NCBI GenBank assembly: GCA_029977705.1 | Contig: JAPOKJ010000027.1 | Location: 1-46,376, forward strand | DNA: 46,376 nt | Source: Burkholderiales bacterium | GTDB lineage: Bacteria; Pseudomonadota; Gammaproteobacteria; Burkholderiales; Burkholderiaceae_E | Direction: 5' to 3' | In this document: in pieces, positions 18,276 through 26,182 of the stretch | How the letters are laid out: the number at the start of each line of letters is the position of its first letter | Position numbering within the stretch: the stretch's first letter is position 1 | Made by a program: the position numbers and the translations under genes | The notes under the pieces: model-generated | Seen by the model: only the letters and a program-made list of their open reading frames with translations | Databases searched by the model: none | Told to the model about the DNA's origin: nothing

Positions 18276-20066
18276 TCAGAAGGTCCGCGTCTTGGGCGCG
18301 AAGCTGTCCACGGTCATCGGCTTCATGTTCACGGGCTTGTAGTCCAGGCGGTTGCCTTCAGAGAACCACAGGGTGTGCTTGATCCAGGTGGCGTCGTCGC
18401 GATTCGGGTAATCGCGATGGGCATGGGCACCACGGCTTTCCTTGCGGGCCTCGGCCGACACCATGGTGGCGTTGGCGGTTTCCACCAGATTGGCCAGTTC
18501 CAGGGCTTCGACACGGGCGGTGTTGAAGACCTTGGACTTGTCCTTGACGTGGATGTGCTTGGCGCGCTCGGTCAACTCGGCAATCTTGGCAACGCCGCTG
18601 GAGAGCAGTTCCGAGGTGCGGAACACGCCGCAATGGTTCTGCATGGTGCGGCGGATGTCGTTGGCCACATCCTGGGTGTTCTCGCCGGAACTGGAACCGT
18701 CGAGGGTGGCCAGGCGGGCCAGGGTTGCATCGCCAGCATCGGCGGGCAGCGGCTTCTGGGCACCATCCTTGAGCTTGCTCGAGATGATGTGGTTGCCCGA
18801 AGCGCGGCCGAACACCAGCAGGTCGAGCAGCGAGTTGGTGCCCAGGCGGTTGGCACCATGCACCGACACGCAGGCGCATTCGCCGATGGCGTACAGGCCG
18901 TTGACAACCGAATTGGGGTTGCCGTTCTTGGGCACCACCACCTGGCCATAGACATTGGTCGGCACGCCGCCCATCTGGTAGTGGATGGTGGGAACCACCG
19001 GGATCGGCTCCTTGATCGGATCGACGTTGGCGAACTTGATCGCGATCTCGCGGATCGAGGGCAGGCGCTTGGTGATGGTTTCGGCCCCGATATGGCTCAG
19101 GTCGAGCAGGACATAGTCGCCATCCGGTCCGCAGCCGCGCCCTTCCTTGATCTCCTGGTCCATCGAGCGCGACACGAAGTCACGCGGCGCCAGGTCCTTG
19201 AGGGTGGGCGCATAACGCTCCATGAAGCGCTCGCCATCCTTGTTGCGAAGGACGCCGCCCTCGCCACGCACCCCTTCCGTGATCAGCACCCCGGCACCGG
19301 CCACGCCGGTCGGGTGGAACTGCCAGAACTCCATGTCCTCGAGCGGGATGCCGGCGCGCGCCGCCATGCCCATGCCGTCGCCGGTGTTGATGAAGGCATT
19401 GGTCGAGGCCGCCCAGATGCGACCGGCACCGCCGGTGGCCAGAACCGTGACCTTGGCCTCCAGGATCATCACCTGGCCGGTTTCCATTTCCAGGGCAGTC
19501 ACGCCCACCACATCGCCTTCGCTGTCACGCACCAAATCGAGCGCCATCCATTCGACAAAGAACTGGGTACGCGACTCGACATTGCGCTGGTACAGGGTGT
19601 GCAGCAGGGCATGACCGGTACGGTCGGCCGCGGCGCAGGCACGCTGCACCGGCTTTTCGCCGAAGTTGGCGGTGTGACCGCCAAAGGGACGCTGGTAGAT
19701 GGTGCCATCCGGGTTGCGGTCGAAGGGCATGCCGAAGTGTTCCAGCTCGTAGACCACCTTCGGCGCCTCGCGGCACATGAATTCGATGGCGTCCTGGTCG
19801 CCCAGGTAGTCCGACCCCTTGACGGTATCGAACATGTGCCAGTACCAGTTGTCTTCGGACATGTTGCCCAGCGAGGCACCGATGCCGCCCTGGGCGGCGA
19901 CGGTGTGGGATCGGGTCGGGAAGACCTTGGACAGGACCGCGACCTTGTAGCCGGCCTGTGCCAGTTGCAGCGAGCAGCGCATGCCTGAGCCGCCAGCGCC
20001 GACAATCACTGCATCGAACTTTCGACGCGGCAGGTTGTTGGCCAATTGGTTCAAAACATCTGCCAT
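18276..20066 (-). CDS. sdhA: Succinate dehydrogenase flavoprotein subunit
   Basis: Oxidises succinate to fumarate at a covalently bound FAD. The N-terminal dinucleotide site is DAVIVGAGGSGMRCSLQLAQ. The His for covalent FAD lies in RSHTVAAQGGIGASLGN. Later blocks include HPTGVAGAGVLITEGVRGEGG and a C-terminal HRDYPNRDDATWIKHTL. The 596-residue length is standard. It starts 1 nt after the sdhD stop, so translation of the anchor and catalytic subunits is coupled. SdhE, needed for FAD attachment, is encoded two genes downstream. Confidence 0.97.
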   Translation of the reverse strand: MADVLNQLANNLPRRKFDAVIVGAGGSGMRCSLQLAQAGYKVAVLSKVFPTRSHTVAAQGGIGASLGNMSEDNWYWHMFDTVKGSDYLGDQDAIEFMCREAPKVVYELEHFGMPFDRNPDGTIYQRPFGGHTANFGEKPVQRACAAADRTGHALLHTLYQRNVESRTQFFVEWMALDLVRDSEGDVVGVTALEMETGQVMILEAKVTVLATGGAGRIWAASTNAFINTGDGMGMAARAGIPLEDMEFWQFHPTGVAGAGVLITEGVRGEGGVLRNKDGERFMERYAPTLKDLAPRDFVSRSMDQEIKEGRGCGPDGDYVLLDLSHIGAETITKRLPSIREIAIKFANVDPIKEPIPVVPTIHYQMGGVPTNVYGQVVVPKNGNPNSVVNGLYAIGECACVSVHGANRLGTNSLLDLLVFGRASGNHIISSKLKDGAQKPLPADAGDATLARLATLDGSSSGENTQDVANDIRRTMQNHCGVFRTSELLSSGVAKIAELTERAKHIHVKDKSKVFNTARVEALELANLVETANATMVSAEARKESRGAHAHRDYPNRDDATWIKHTLWFSEGNRLDYKPVNMKPMTVDSFAPKTRTF

Positions 20067-20067
20067 C

Positions 20068-20418
20068 TCAGACTCTCCAAAGAATTGCGACCGCCCAGAC
20101 TCCGTACCCGGCCAGGGCCAGGATGGTCAGGACTTCCAGAAACAGACGGACACCCGTGGGCTTGATGTAGTCCATGAAGATGTCGCGGATGCCGATCCAG
20201 GCGTGGTAACCCAGGCTGATCAGCGCCAGCAGGGTCAGCACCTTCATCCAGATCGGGGCGAACAGGCCGGCCCAGGCGGCGTAATCGAGCTTGCCGCTGG
20301 TCAGCCAGACCACCAGGAAGATCAGGGTGTAGACGGCCATGATGACCGCGGTGACACGCTGCGCGAGCCAGTCCTTGAGGCCGTAGTGGGCGCCGGTGAC
20401 GGTTTTGTTGATGGACAT
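20068..20418 (-). CDS. sdhD: Succinate dehydrogenase membrane anchor subunit
   Basis: A 116-residue integral membrane protein with three hydrophobic segments (around VTAVIMAVYTLIFLVVWL, MKVLTLLALISLGYHAWIG and FLEVLTILALAGYGVWAVAI). With SdhC it holds haem b and the ubiquinone site. The motif SLGYHAWIGIRDIFMDYI is typical of SdhD, and its His is the likely haem ligand. Its ATG overlaps the sdhC stop by one base (TGATG), indicating coupled translation. Confidence 0.94.
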   Translation of the reverse strand: MSINKTVTGAHYGLKDWLAQRVTAVIMAVYTLIFLVVWLTSGKLDYAAWAGLFAPIWMKVLTLLALISLGYHAWIGIRDIFMDYIKPTGVRLFLEVLTILALAGYGVWAVAILWRV

Positions 20419-20831
20419 CAGAACACTCCGTAGATCTTGAGACCGACCACCAGGGTCAGGACCAGGCTGACCGCCAGCACAGCGACGGCGCTGCTGTTGG
20501 AGGCTTCCTTGTCAATGCCGACATGCAGGTCGAGCAACAGGTACCGGATACCCGCACAAAAATGGTGCAGATAGGCCCAGGCCAGACCGAGCAGCACCAG
20601 CTTGGCAAACCAGTGGCTGACGATGCCCTTGTAGACGTCATAGCTCAGCTCCGAGCTCAGGCTGTTGTCAAACAGGTACAGCAGGAAAGGCATCCCGACC
20701 AGGAACAGCAGGGCGCCGCTGACGCGGTGCAGGATTGATACCTTGCCGGCGTTGGGCAGCCGGTACTGGGCCAGCTGCGAGACATGGATATTTCTGAACT
20801 GCGGGCGTGACTTGCCCGTCAACTGAGACAT
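20418..20831 (-). CDS. sdhC: Succinate dehydrogenase cytochrome b556 subunit
   Basis: First gene of the sdh unit; a 137-residue membrane anchor. The family signature SILHRVSGALLFLVG is present near residue 32, and the haem-ligand block HHFCAGIRYLLLD near residue 87. Three transmembrane segments are visible. ATG at 20831 is preceded by GGGAGAG at a suitable distance. A TATAAT element lies about 43 nt upstream. The gene is followed without a gap by sdhD. Confidence 0.95.
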   Translation of the reverse strand: MSQLTGKSRPQFRNIHVSQLAQYRLPNAGKVSILHRVSGALLFLVGMPFLLYLFDNSLSSELSYDVYKGIVSHWFAKLVLLGLAWAYLHHFCAGIRYLLLDLHVGIDKEASNSSAVAVLAVSLVLTLVVGLKIYGVF

Positions 20832-20873
20832 GGAGGACTCTCCCGGAGGATGGACAGGGGGTAAAACAACGGA

Positions 20874-20879
20874 ATTATA
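20874..20879 (-). promoter_or_regulatory. Possible -10 element upstream of sdhC
   Basis: A consensus TATAAT reads toward sdhC, 43 nt before its start. No acceptable -35 is found at 16-18 nt spacing. An imperfect inverted repeat (CCGGGACC / GGTCCGG, 20897-20917) covers the position where the -35 would be, which could be a binding site for a regulator. The evidence is modest and comes only from the sequence. Confidence 0.4.
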
Positions 20880-21014
20880 GAAGTTTGTGACAAGCCCCGG
20901 GACCGATCAGAGGTCCGGTTTAGTGGCATTGCAGCAAAATTGGAACGATTCGGACGGACGGCAGCCCGGCGGCGAGGCCCGGCCAGCCAACCCGCGTGCA
21001 GCCGGGTCGCGCGC

Positions 21015-21740
21015 TCAGAGCCGGGCTGCATAGTGATGCTCCCGGGTGACGTAATGCGCGCGGCGCGCCTCGACCGGCGCCTGATCGTAGGACACGGTCA
21101 CCCGGTCCACATAGAGCAGAGGGCTGCCCGCTGGCACGCGCAGGGCCTGGCAGATCTCGGGCGGCCCGATGACAGCCTTGAGCTTTTCCTCGCCGCCAAC
21201 CATGCGCACCCCGAACTCGGACTCGAAAAGGCCGTAAAGCGGCCCCTGGTAGGCCGACAGTCGCTCGGCGCTCAGGCCCTTGAATCGATGCCCTGGCAGG
21301 TTGATTTCCTCGTAGACCACAGGCTGCTCGCGCTCCCACAACAGGCGCCGCACCCGGACAATGACTGCGCTGGCCTGCAGGTCCAGGGCGCGTGCCAGAT
21401 CCTGCCCGGCCTTCAGGCGGGTGCAGTCCAGAAATTCACTGCGCAGGGCATGCGGCGGGCGTTCATCGGGCCGCAGCTTCAGGAAACGGAACTGGGCCGC
21501 CTCCTCGCGATGGCTGGCCACATAGGTGCCGCGCCCCTGGCGCCGCACCAGCAGCTTGTCGGCGCGCAGGCTTTCGATGGCCTTGCGGATCGTCCCCTGG
21601 CTGACCCCGAAGCGCAGGGCCAATTCCTGCTCGCTGGGGATCAGCCCGCCGGGCGGCCACTCGCCCGCCTTGAGCGCCTGCGTGAGCAGGACCTCGGTCT
21701 GGCGGTACAGCGGCTGGAAGACGGTTTTTTCCATGTTCAT
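21015..21740 (-). CDS. GntR-family (HutC subfamily) transcriptional regulator
   Basis: This is a 241-residue one-component regulator. The N-terminal winged helix-turn-helix (about residues 8-78) has the GntR signature IPSEQELALRFGVSQGTIRKA and the wing RRQGRGTYVASH. The C-terminal half (about 95-238) is a UTRA ligand-binding domain of HutC type, with VRRLLWEREQPVVYEEINLP and a final PVEARRAHYVTREHHY. The gene lies between the sdh unit, which it shares strand with, and the divergent mdh-prpB-prpC genes. A perfect 20-bp palindrome sits in the shared upstream region. By position it probably regulates its own gene and the mdh-prpBC unit and may sense a carboxylic acid or acyl-CoA. The effector is not visible from sequence. 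Confidence 0.92.
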   Translation of the reverse strand: MNMEKTVFQPLYRQTEVLLTQALKAGEWPPGGLIPSEQELALRFGVSQGTIRKAIESLRADKLLVRRQGRGTYVASHREEAAQFRFLKLRPDERPPHALRSEFLDCTRLKAGQDLARALDLQASAVIVRVRRLLWEREQPVVYEEINLPGHRFKGLSAERLSAYQGPLYGLFESEFGVRMVGGEEKLKAVIGPPEICQALRVPAGSPLLYVDRVTVSYDQAPVEARRAHYVTREHHYAARL

Positions 21741-21785
21741 CAGAACCGCATTGAATCACAGCAATGGGCAAGATGTCTATTTTTC

Positions 21786-21805
21786 TATGTCTTATATAAG
21801 ACATA
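21786..21805. promoter_or_regulatory. Perfect 20-bp palindrome, probable GntR operator
   Basis: TATGTCTTATATAAGACATA is an exact inverted repeat. It lies 46 nt upstream of the GntR start and 5 bp upstream of the -35 of the mdh promoter. A GT...AC-bounded AT-rich dyad of this size is the usual form of GntR-family operators. The neighbouring regulator is the obvious candidate protein. I saw no second copy upstream of the other genes of the window. Confidence 0.7.
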
Positions 21806-21810
21806 AGATA

Positions 21811-21839
21811 TTGACTATATGCACTGCCGCCCTTACACT
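21811..21839 (+). promoter_or_regulatory. Sigma70-type promoter of mdh-prpB-prpC
   Basis: TTGACT (21811-21816), a 17-bp spacer, and TACACT (21834-21839) form a good sigma70 promoter. It would give a leader of roughly 85 nt before the mdh ATG. The palindrome ends 5 bp upstream of the -35. That location is compatible with activation, or with repression by interference. Confidence 0.65.
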
Positions 21840-21931
21840 CGCGCTGGCATACAATTGACGGTTTTAAACCTCGTCCCGCCTGCCAGTCCCGCTGTCAGAT
21901 CCTCCAGGGCAACACCTACTAGGAACCATCC

Positions 21932-22915
21932 ATGAGCAAACCCGCAAAACGAGTCGCCGTCACCGGTGCCGCCGGCCAGATCGGCTACAGCCTGCTGTTT
22001 CGCATCGCCAACGGCGACATGCTGGGCAAGGACCAGCCGGTCATCCTGCAGCTGCTGGACATCACCGCTGCCCTGCCGGCCGTCAAGGGTGTGGTCATGG
22101 AACTCGAAGATTGCGCGTTCCCGCTGCTCGCCGGCGTCGTGATCACCGACGATCCCAAGGTGGCCTTCAAGGACGCCGATTGCGCGGTGCTGGTCGGCGC
22201 CCGTCCGCGCAGCAAGGGCATGGAGCGCAAGGACCTGCTCGAGGCCAACGGCGCCATCTTCACGGTTCAGGGCCGTGCCCTGAACGAGACCGCCAAGCGC
22301 GACTGCAAGATCCTGGTGGTCGGCAACCCGGCCAATACCAATGCCTATATCGCGATGAAGTCGGCTCCCGATCTGCCCAAGAAGAACTTCACCGCCATGC
22401 TGCGCCTGGACCACAACCGCGCGCTGTCGCAGATCGCCGCCAAGACCGGAAAGCCGGTGGAACAGATCGAAAAGCTGGCGGTCTGGGGCAACCACTCGCC
22501 CACCATGTACGCCGACTACCGCTTCGCCACCATCGGTGGCCAGTCGGTCAAGGCCATGATCAACGATGCCGTCTGGAACAATGACGTCTTCCTGCCCACG
22601 GTCGGCAAGCGCGGCGCTGCCATCATCGAGGCGCGTGGCCTTTCGTCGGCGGCTTCGGCTGCCAATGCCGCCATCGACCACATGCATGACTGGGTGCTGG
22701 GCACCAACGGCAAGTGGGTCACGATGGGCATTCCTTCCGATGGTTCCTACGGCATTCCGCAGGACACCATGTTCGGCTTCCCCGTCACCTGTCAGGACGG
22801 CGAGTACACGCTCGTCAAGGGCCTCGACATCGACGCCTACTCACAGGGCAAGATCGACATCACGCTGAAAGAACTGATGGAAGAGCGTGACGGCGTTGCC
22901 CACCTCCTAGGATAA
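21932..22915 (+). CDS. mdh: Malate dehydrogenase
   Basis: Oxidises malate to oxaloacetate with NAD+. The NAD fold is [20 protein letters not shown], the mobile loop carries [15 protein letters not shown], and the catalytic His is in [11 protein letters not shown] after [15 protein letters not shown]. The 327-residue length and these blocks match the cytosolic-type MDH common in betaproteobacteria, not the E. coli type. ATG 21932 follows AGGAACCATCC. prpB begins 5 nt after the stop, so the two are in one operon. This links the oxaloacetate supply to the 2-methylcitrate synthase encoded two genes downstream. Confidence 0.97.
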   Translation: MSKPAKRVAVTGAAGQIGYSLLFRIANGDMLGKDQPVILQLLDITAALPAVKGVVMELEDCAFPLLAGVVITDDPKVAFKDADCAVLVGARPRSKGMERKDLLEANGAIFTVQGRALNETAKRDCKILVVGNPANTNAYIAMKSAPDLPKKNFTAMLRLDHNRALSQIAAKTGKPVEQIEKLAVWGNHSPTMYADYRFATIGGQSVKAMINDAVWNNDVFLPTVGKRGAAIIEARGLSSAASAANAAIDHMHDWVLGTNGKWVTMGIPSDGSYGIPQDTMFGFPVTCQDGEYTLVKGLDIDAYSQGKIDITLKELMEERDGVAHLLG

Positions 22916-22920
22916 AAGTC

Positions 22921-23793
22921 ATGACCCCAGGCCAACGCTTCCGCCAGGCGCTCGCATCGGAAAAGCCGCTGCAGATTCCCGGCACCATCAACGCCAACCA
23001 TGCCCATATCGCCAAGCATGAGGGCTTCAAGGCGATCTACCTGTCGGGCGGAGGCGTGGCGGCCGGATCGCTGGGGCTGCCCGATCTGGGCATCTCCGGC
23101 CTCGAGGACGTCCTGATCGATGTGCGCCGCATCACCGATGTGGTCGACCTGCCCCTGCTGGTCGATGTCGACACCGGATTTGGCTCCTCGGCCTTCAATG
23201 TGGCCCGCACCACCAAGTCCCTGATCAAGGCCGGCGCGGCCGCGATGCACATCGAGGATCAGGTCGGCGCCAAGCGCTGCGGTCACCGCCCCGGCAAGGA
23301 GATCGTCTCCAAGGACGAGATGGTCGACCGCGTCAAGGCGGCCGTCGATGCGCGCACCGATCCGAGCTTCTTCATCATGGCCCGCACCGATGCGCTGGCC
23401 GTGGAAGGCCTGGACGCCGCCATCGAGCGCGCCATTGCCTGCAAGGAAGCCGGCGCCGATGGCATCTTCCCGGAGGCCATGACCGAACTGGGGATGTACC
23501 GCAAGTTCGTCGATGCGGTGGGCGTGCCTTGCCTGGCCAACATCACCGAGTTCGGCTCGACACCCCTGTTCACGGTGGAAGAACTGGCCTCAACCGGCAT
23601 CGCCATCGTGCTGTATCCGCTGTCGGCCTTCCGCGCCGCCAACAAGGCTGCCGAAAACGTCTTCCGTACCCTGCGCAAGGAAGGCAGCCAGAAGAGCGTC
23701 GTCGGCACCATGCAGACGCGCCAGGAACTGTATGACAGCATCGGCTACTGGGACTTCGAGAACAAGCTGGACGCCCTGTTCGCCAAGAAATAA
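22921..23793 (+). CDS. prpB: 2-Methylisocitrate lyase
   Basis: Cleaves 2-methylisocitrate into pyruvate and succinate, the last step of the 2-methylcitrate cycle for propionyl-CoA. The protein (290 residues) belongs to the isocitrate lyase/PEP mutase superfamily. The catalytic Cys120 lies in [11 protein letters not shown], and metal ligands in [10 protein letters not shown]. The KRCGH motif and the length distinguish it from isocitrate lyase. It lies between mdh and prpC, 5 nt after mdh and 36 nt before prpC. Confidence 0.95.
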   Translation: MTPGQRFRQALASEKPLQIPGTINANHAHIAKHEGFKAIYLSGGGVAAGSLGLPDLGISGLEDVLIDVRRITDVVDLPLLVDVDTGFGSSAFNVARTTKSLIKAGAAAMHIEDQVGAKRCGHRPGKEIVSKDEMVDRVKAAVDARTDPSFFIMARTDALAVEGLDAAIERAIACKEAGADGIFPEAMTELGMYRKFVDAVGVPCLANITEFGSTPLFTVEELASTGIAIVLYPLSAFRAANKAAENVFRTLRKEGSQKSVVGTMQTRQELYDSIGYWDFENKLDALFAKK

Positions 23794-23829
23794 ATCACGA
23801 GACATTCAGACCCACTTCAAGGAAACACG

Positions 23830-24987
23830 ATGGCCCAAGATCAAGCCGCCCCCGCCTTCAAGCCCAAGAAATCGGTTGCCCTCTCCGGCGTGACGGCCGG
23901 CAACACGGCGTTGTGCACGGTCGGCAAGACCGGCAACGACCTGCACTATCGCGGCTATGACATCCTGGACATCGCCGAGTCGGCCGAGTTCGAAGAGATC
24001 GCCTACCTGCTGGTCCACGGCAAGCTGCCCAACGCCGCTGAGCTGCGTGGCTACAAGGGCAAGCTCAAGGCGATGCGCGGCCTGCCCGCCAACGTCAAGG
24101 CCTCGCTCGAATTGCTGCCGGCCTCATCGCATCCGATGGACGTCATGCGCACCGGGGTCTCGGCGCTGGGCTGCCAGATGCCCGAGAAGGATGACCACAA
24201 CGTGCCGGGTGCGCGCGATATCGCCGACCGCCTGATGGCCAGCCTGGGCTCGATGCTGCTCTACTGGTACCACTTTGCAGTCAATGGCAAGCGCATCGAT
24301 GTCGAGACCGATGATGATTCGATCGGTGCCCACTTCCTGCACCTGCTGCATGGCGTGCCGGCCCCCGAATCCTGGGTCAAGGCGATGAACACCTCGCTGA
24401 TCCTGTACGCCGAGCACGAGTTCAATGCGTCCACCTTCGCCTGCCGCGTCGTGGCTGGCACCGGCTCCGACATGTTCTCGGCCATCACCGCCGGCATCGG
24501 CGCCCTTCGCGGTCCCAAGCACGGTGGCGCCAACGAGGTGGCCTTCGAAGTCCAGAAGCGCTACGAAACGCCCGATGAGGCCGAGGCCGACATCCGCCGT
24601 CGCGTCGAGGCCAAGGAAGTCGTGATCGGCTTTGGCCACCCGGTGTACACCATCAGCGATCCGCGCAACGTGGTCATCAAGCGCGTGGCCAAGGCCTTGT
24701 CCAAGGAAGCCGGCGACATGAAGATGTTCAACATCGCCGACCGCCTCGAGACTGTCATGTGGGATGCCAAGAAGATGTTCCCCAATCTGGATTGGTTCTC
24801 GGCCGTGAGCTACCATATGATGGGCGTGCCGACCGCAATGTTCACGCCGCTGTTTGTGATTGCCCGTACCTCTGGCTGGTCTGCCCATATCATCGAGCAG
24901 CGGCTGGACAACAAGATCATTCGTCCGAGCGGCAATTACATCGGGCCTGACAACCTCAAGTTCGTGCCCCTGGCCAAGAGGAAGTAG
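23830..24987 (+). CDS. prpC: 2-Methylcitrate synthase
   Basis: Condenses propionyl-CoA with oxaloacetate. The 385-residue protein lacks the N-terminal domain of type II citrate synthase. It has [32 protein letters not shown] with a catalytic His, [14 protein letters not shown] with a second His, and [18 protein letters not shown]. The sequence GLSGVTAGN-like start ([17 protein letters not shown]) and the adjacent prpB support methylcitrate over citrate synthase. Such enzymes usually keep some citrate synthase activity. AAGGAAACACG precedes the ATG. It is followed by two small exported-protein genes before acnA; no prpD, acnD or prpF is present in the window. Confidence 0.94.
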   Translation: MAQDQAAPAFKPKKSVALSGVTAGNTALCTVGKTGNDLHYRGYDILDIAESAEFEEIAYLLVHGKLPNAAELRGYKGKLKAMRGLPANVKASLELLPASSHPMDVMRTGVSALGCQMPEKDDHNVPGARDIADRLMASLGSMLLYWYHFAVNGKRIDVETDDDSIGAHFLHLLHGVPAPESWVKAMNTSLILYAEHEFNASTFACRVVAGTGSDMFSAITAGIGALRGPKHGGANEVAFEVQKRYETPDEAEADIRRRVEAKEVVIGFGHPVYTISDPRNVVIKRVAKALSKEAGDMKMFNIADRLETVMWDAKKMFPNLDWFSAVSYHMMGVPTAMFTPLFVIARTSGWSAHIIEQRLDNKIIRPSGNYIGPDNLKFVPLAKRK

Positions 24988-25053
24988 CGACCAGGGAATC
25001 AGCGCGAAGCGGCCGGCATGGCACAACGACAATAAATCCTGCAAGGAAGAGAC

Positions 25054-25605
25054 ATGCCGCTCGCAACACGTTCCCCTGCCCCGGTCCGAGACCGATCCTG
25101 GTCTGGCGCCCTGGCGGCCGTCAGCCTGGGCTTGGCCCTGCTCTTGAGCGCCTGCGCGAGCAATGAGCCGCGCACGGACCGTCAGGCGCCTGCGGCGCCA
25201 ATGAAGCCCATCGATCCTGCGCCTCGGACAGCGCCGGTGGCGCCACCCGTCGCCCCGGTCACGCCGGCGCCCCCTGAGGCCTCCCAGGTTCCGGCCCCCC
25301 CGCCCTCCCCGGCCCCTGTGGCCAAGGCCGATGATCCGGCCGCTGCGCCCATCGTGGTCCATGCAGGCCTTCACCGCTGCGAACTGGCCCGGCGCGTGCT
25401 GGTCAAGCGGGTGAGCAGCGAGGGCGATGTCGTGCAGATCAACTGGAACGGCAAGGACTACAGCCTGCGCGGCGTCTCCACACGCAGTGGCGCCCGCCGC
25501 TACGAAGACAGCAAGGCCGGTCTTGCCTGGGTCGTGATCTCTGTCAAGGCCTTCCTGCTGGATACCCGACGCGGGCAGATGCTGGCCAACGAGTGCAAGC
25601 TCTGA
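25054..25605 (+). CDS. Lipoprotein with MliC-like C-terminal domain
   Basis: This 183-residue product starts with a lipoprotein signal (LAAVSLGLALLLSAC, lipobox Cys at about residue 34). A Pro/Ala-rich linker of about 65 residues follows, then a C-terminal domain of about 80 residues. That domain begins at HRCELARRV and contains SGARRYEDSKAGLAW and a final NECKL. One Cys at each end, a Ser-Gly-x-Tyr-like motif and a central Trp resemble membrane-bound inhibitors of C-type lysozyme (MliC/PliC), but the similarity is by eye and the spacing in SGARRY differs by one from SGxxY. It is 66 nt after prpC and is followed directly by a DUF3617 gene. Nothing in it points to carbon metabolism. Confidence 0.75.
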   Translation: MPLATRSPAPVRDRSWSGALAAVSLGLALLLSACASNEPRTDRQAPAAPMKPIDPAPRTAPVAPPVAPVTPAPPEASQVPAPPPSPAPVAKADDPAAAPIVVHAGLHRCELARRVLVKRVSSEGDVVQINWNGKDYSLRGVSTRSGARRYEDSKAGLAWVVISVKAFLLDTRRGQMLANECKL

Positions 25606-26180
25606 ACGCCCCGGCGATGCAGCGCAACTGCCAGAAATTGCGTGGCCGCCTGATGGCCTGCGCCTTGATGGCCCTCACGGCTGCCAGTTGGGCCAACGAC
25701 TTTCCCAAGCGCAAGGAAGGCCTCTGGGAACTCAAGACCGTAGGCCTGCAGGCCAGCGGCATGCCCGCCACACAATTTTGCGTGGGCGACAAGACCGACC
25801 AGCCCGAGCATGCGCTCGATCGCATGCCGGCGGTCAAGGGCAGTTGCCGCTTCGGAGCTTTCAGACGCGCCGGTGAGGCCTGGCTGGCCGAATCGGTCTG
25901 CAAGGAGGGCAAGCGCGTGGTGACGAGTCGCTCGATTGCCAGCGGCGACTTCGAGACCTTCTACCGCATCGACACCCACGTGACGTATGAACCGCCGCTT
26001 GGCGGCATCAAGCGCGAGGACAAGGACGCGCTCGAGGGCCGCTACCTCGGACCCTGCCACCCTGGCCTGAAACCCGGCGATTCGGTGGTGCCCGGCATGG
26101 GCACCCTCAACATGCAGGATGGCAGTTTCAAGCCCGAGGCCGCGCCACGCCCGGGGCGGCGCACACGATCACAGGAATAG
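25593..26180 (+). CDS. Exported DUF3617-type protein
   Basis: The product has a signal-like segment ([15 protein letters not shown]). It continues with [18 protein letters not shown], then FCVGDKT and three further Cys, the layout of the DUF3617 family of periplasmic proteins (the usual PGLWE opening is KEGLWE here). The function of that family is not known. The longest frame opens at GTG 25593, overlapping the previous gene by 13 nt; ATG 25617 is an equally good start. The stop is 2 nt before the acnA ATG, so the gene is probably cotranscribed with acnA. The C-terminus is basic ([11 protein letters not shown]). Confidence 0.75.
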   Translation: MQALNAPAMQRNCQKLRGRLMACALMALTAASWANDFPKRKEGLWELKTVGLQASGMPATQFCVGDKTDQPEHALDRMPAVKGSCRFGAFRRAGEAWLAESVCKEGKRVVTSRSIASGDFETFYRIDTHVTYEPPLGGIKREDKDALEGRYLGPCHPGLKPGDSVVPGMGTLNMQDGSFKPEAAPRPGRRTRSQE

Positions 26181-26182
26181 CC

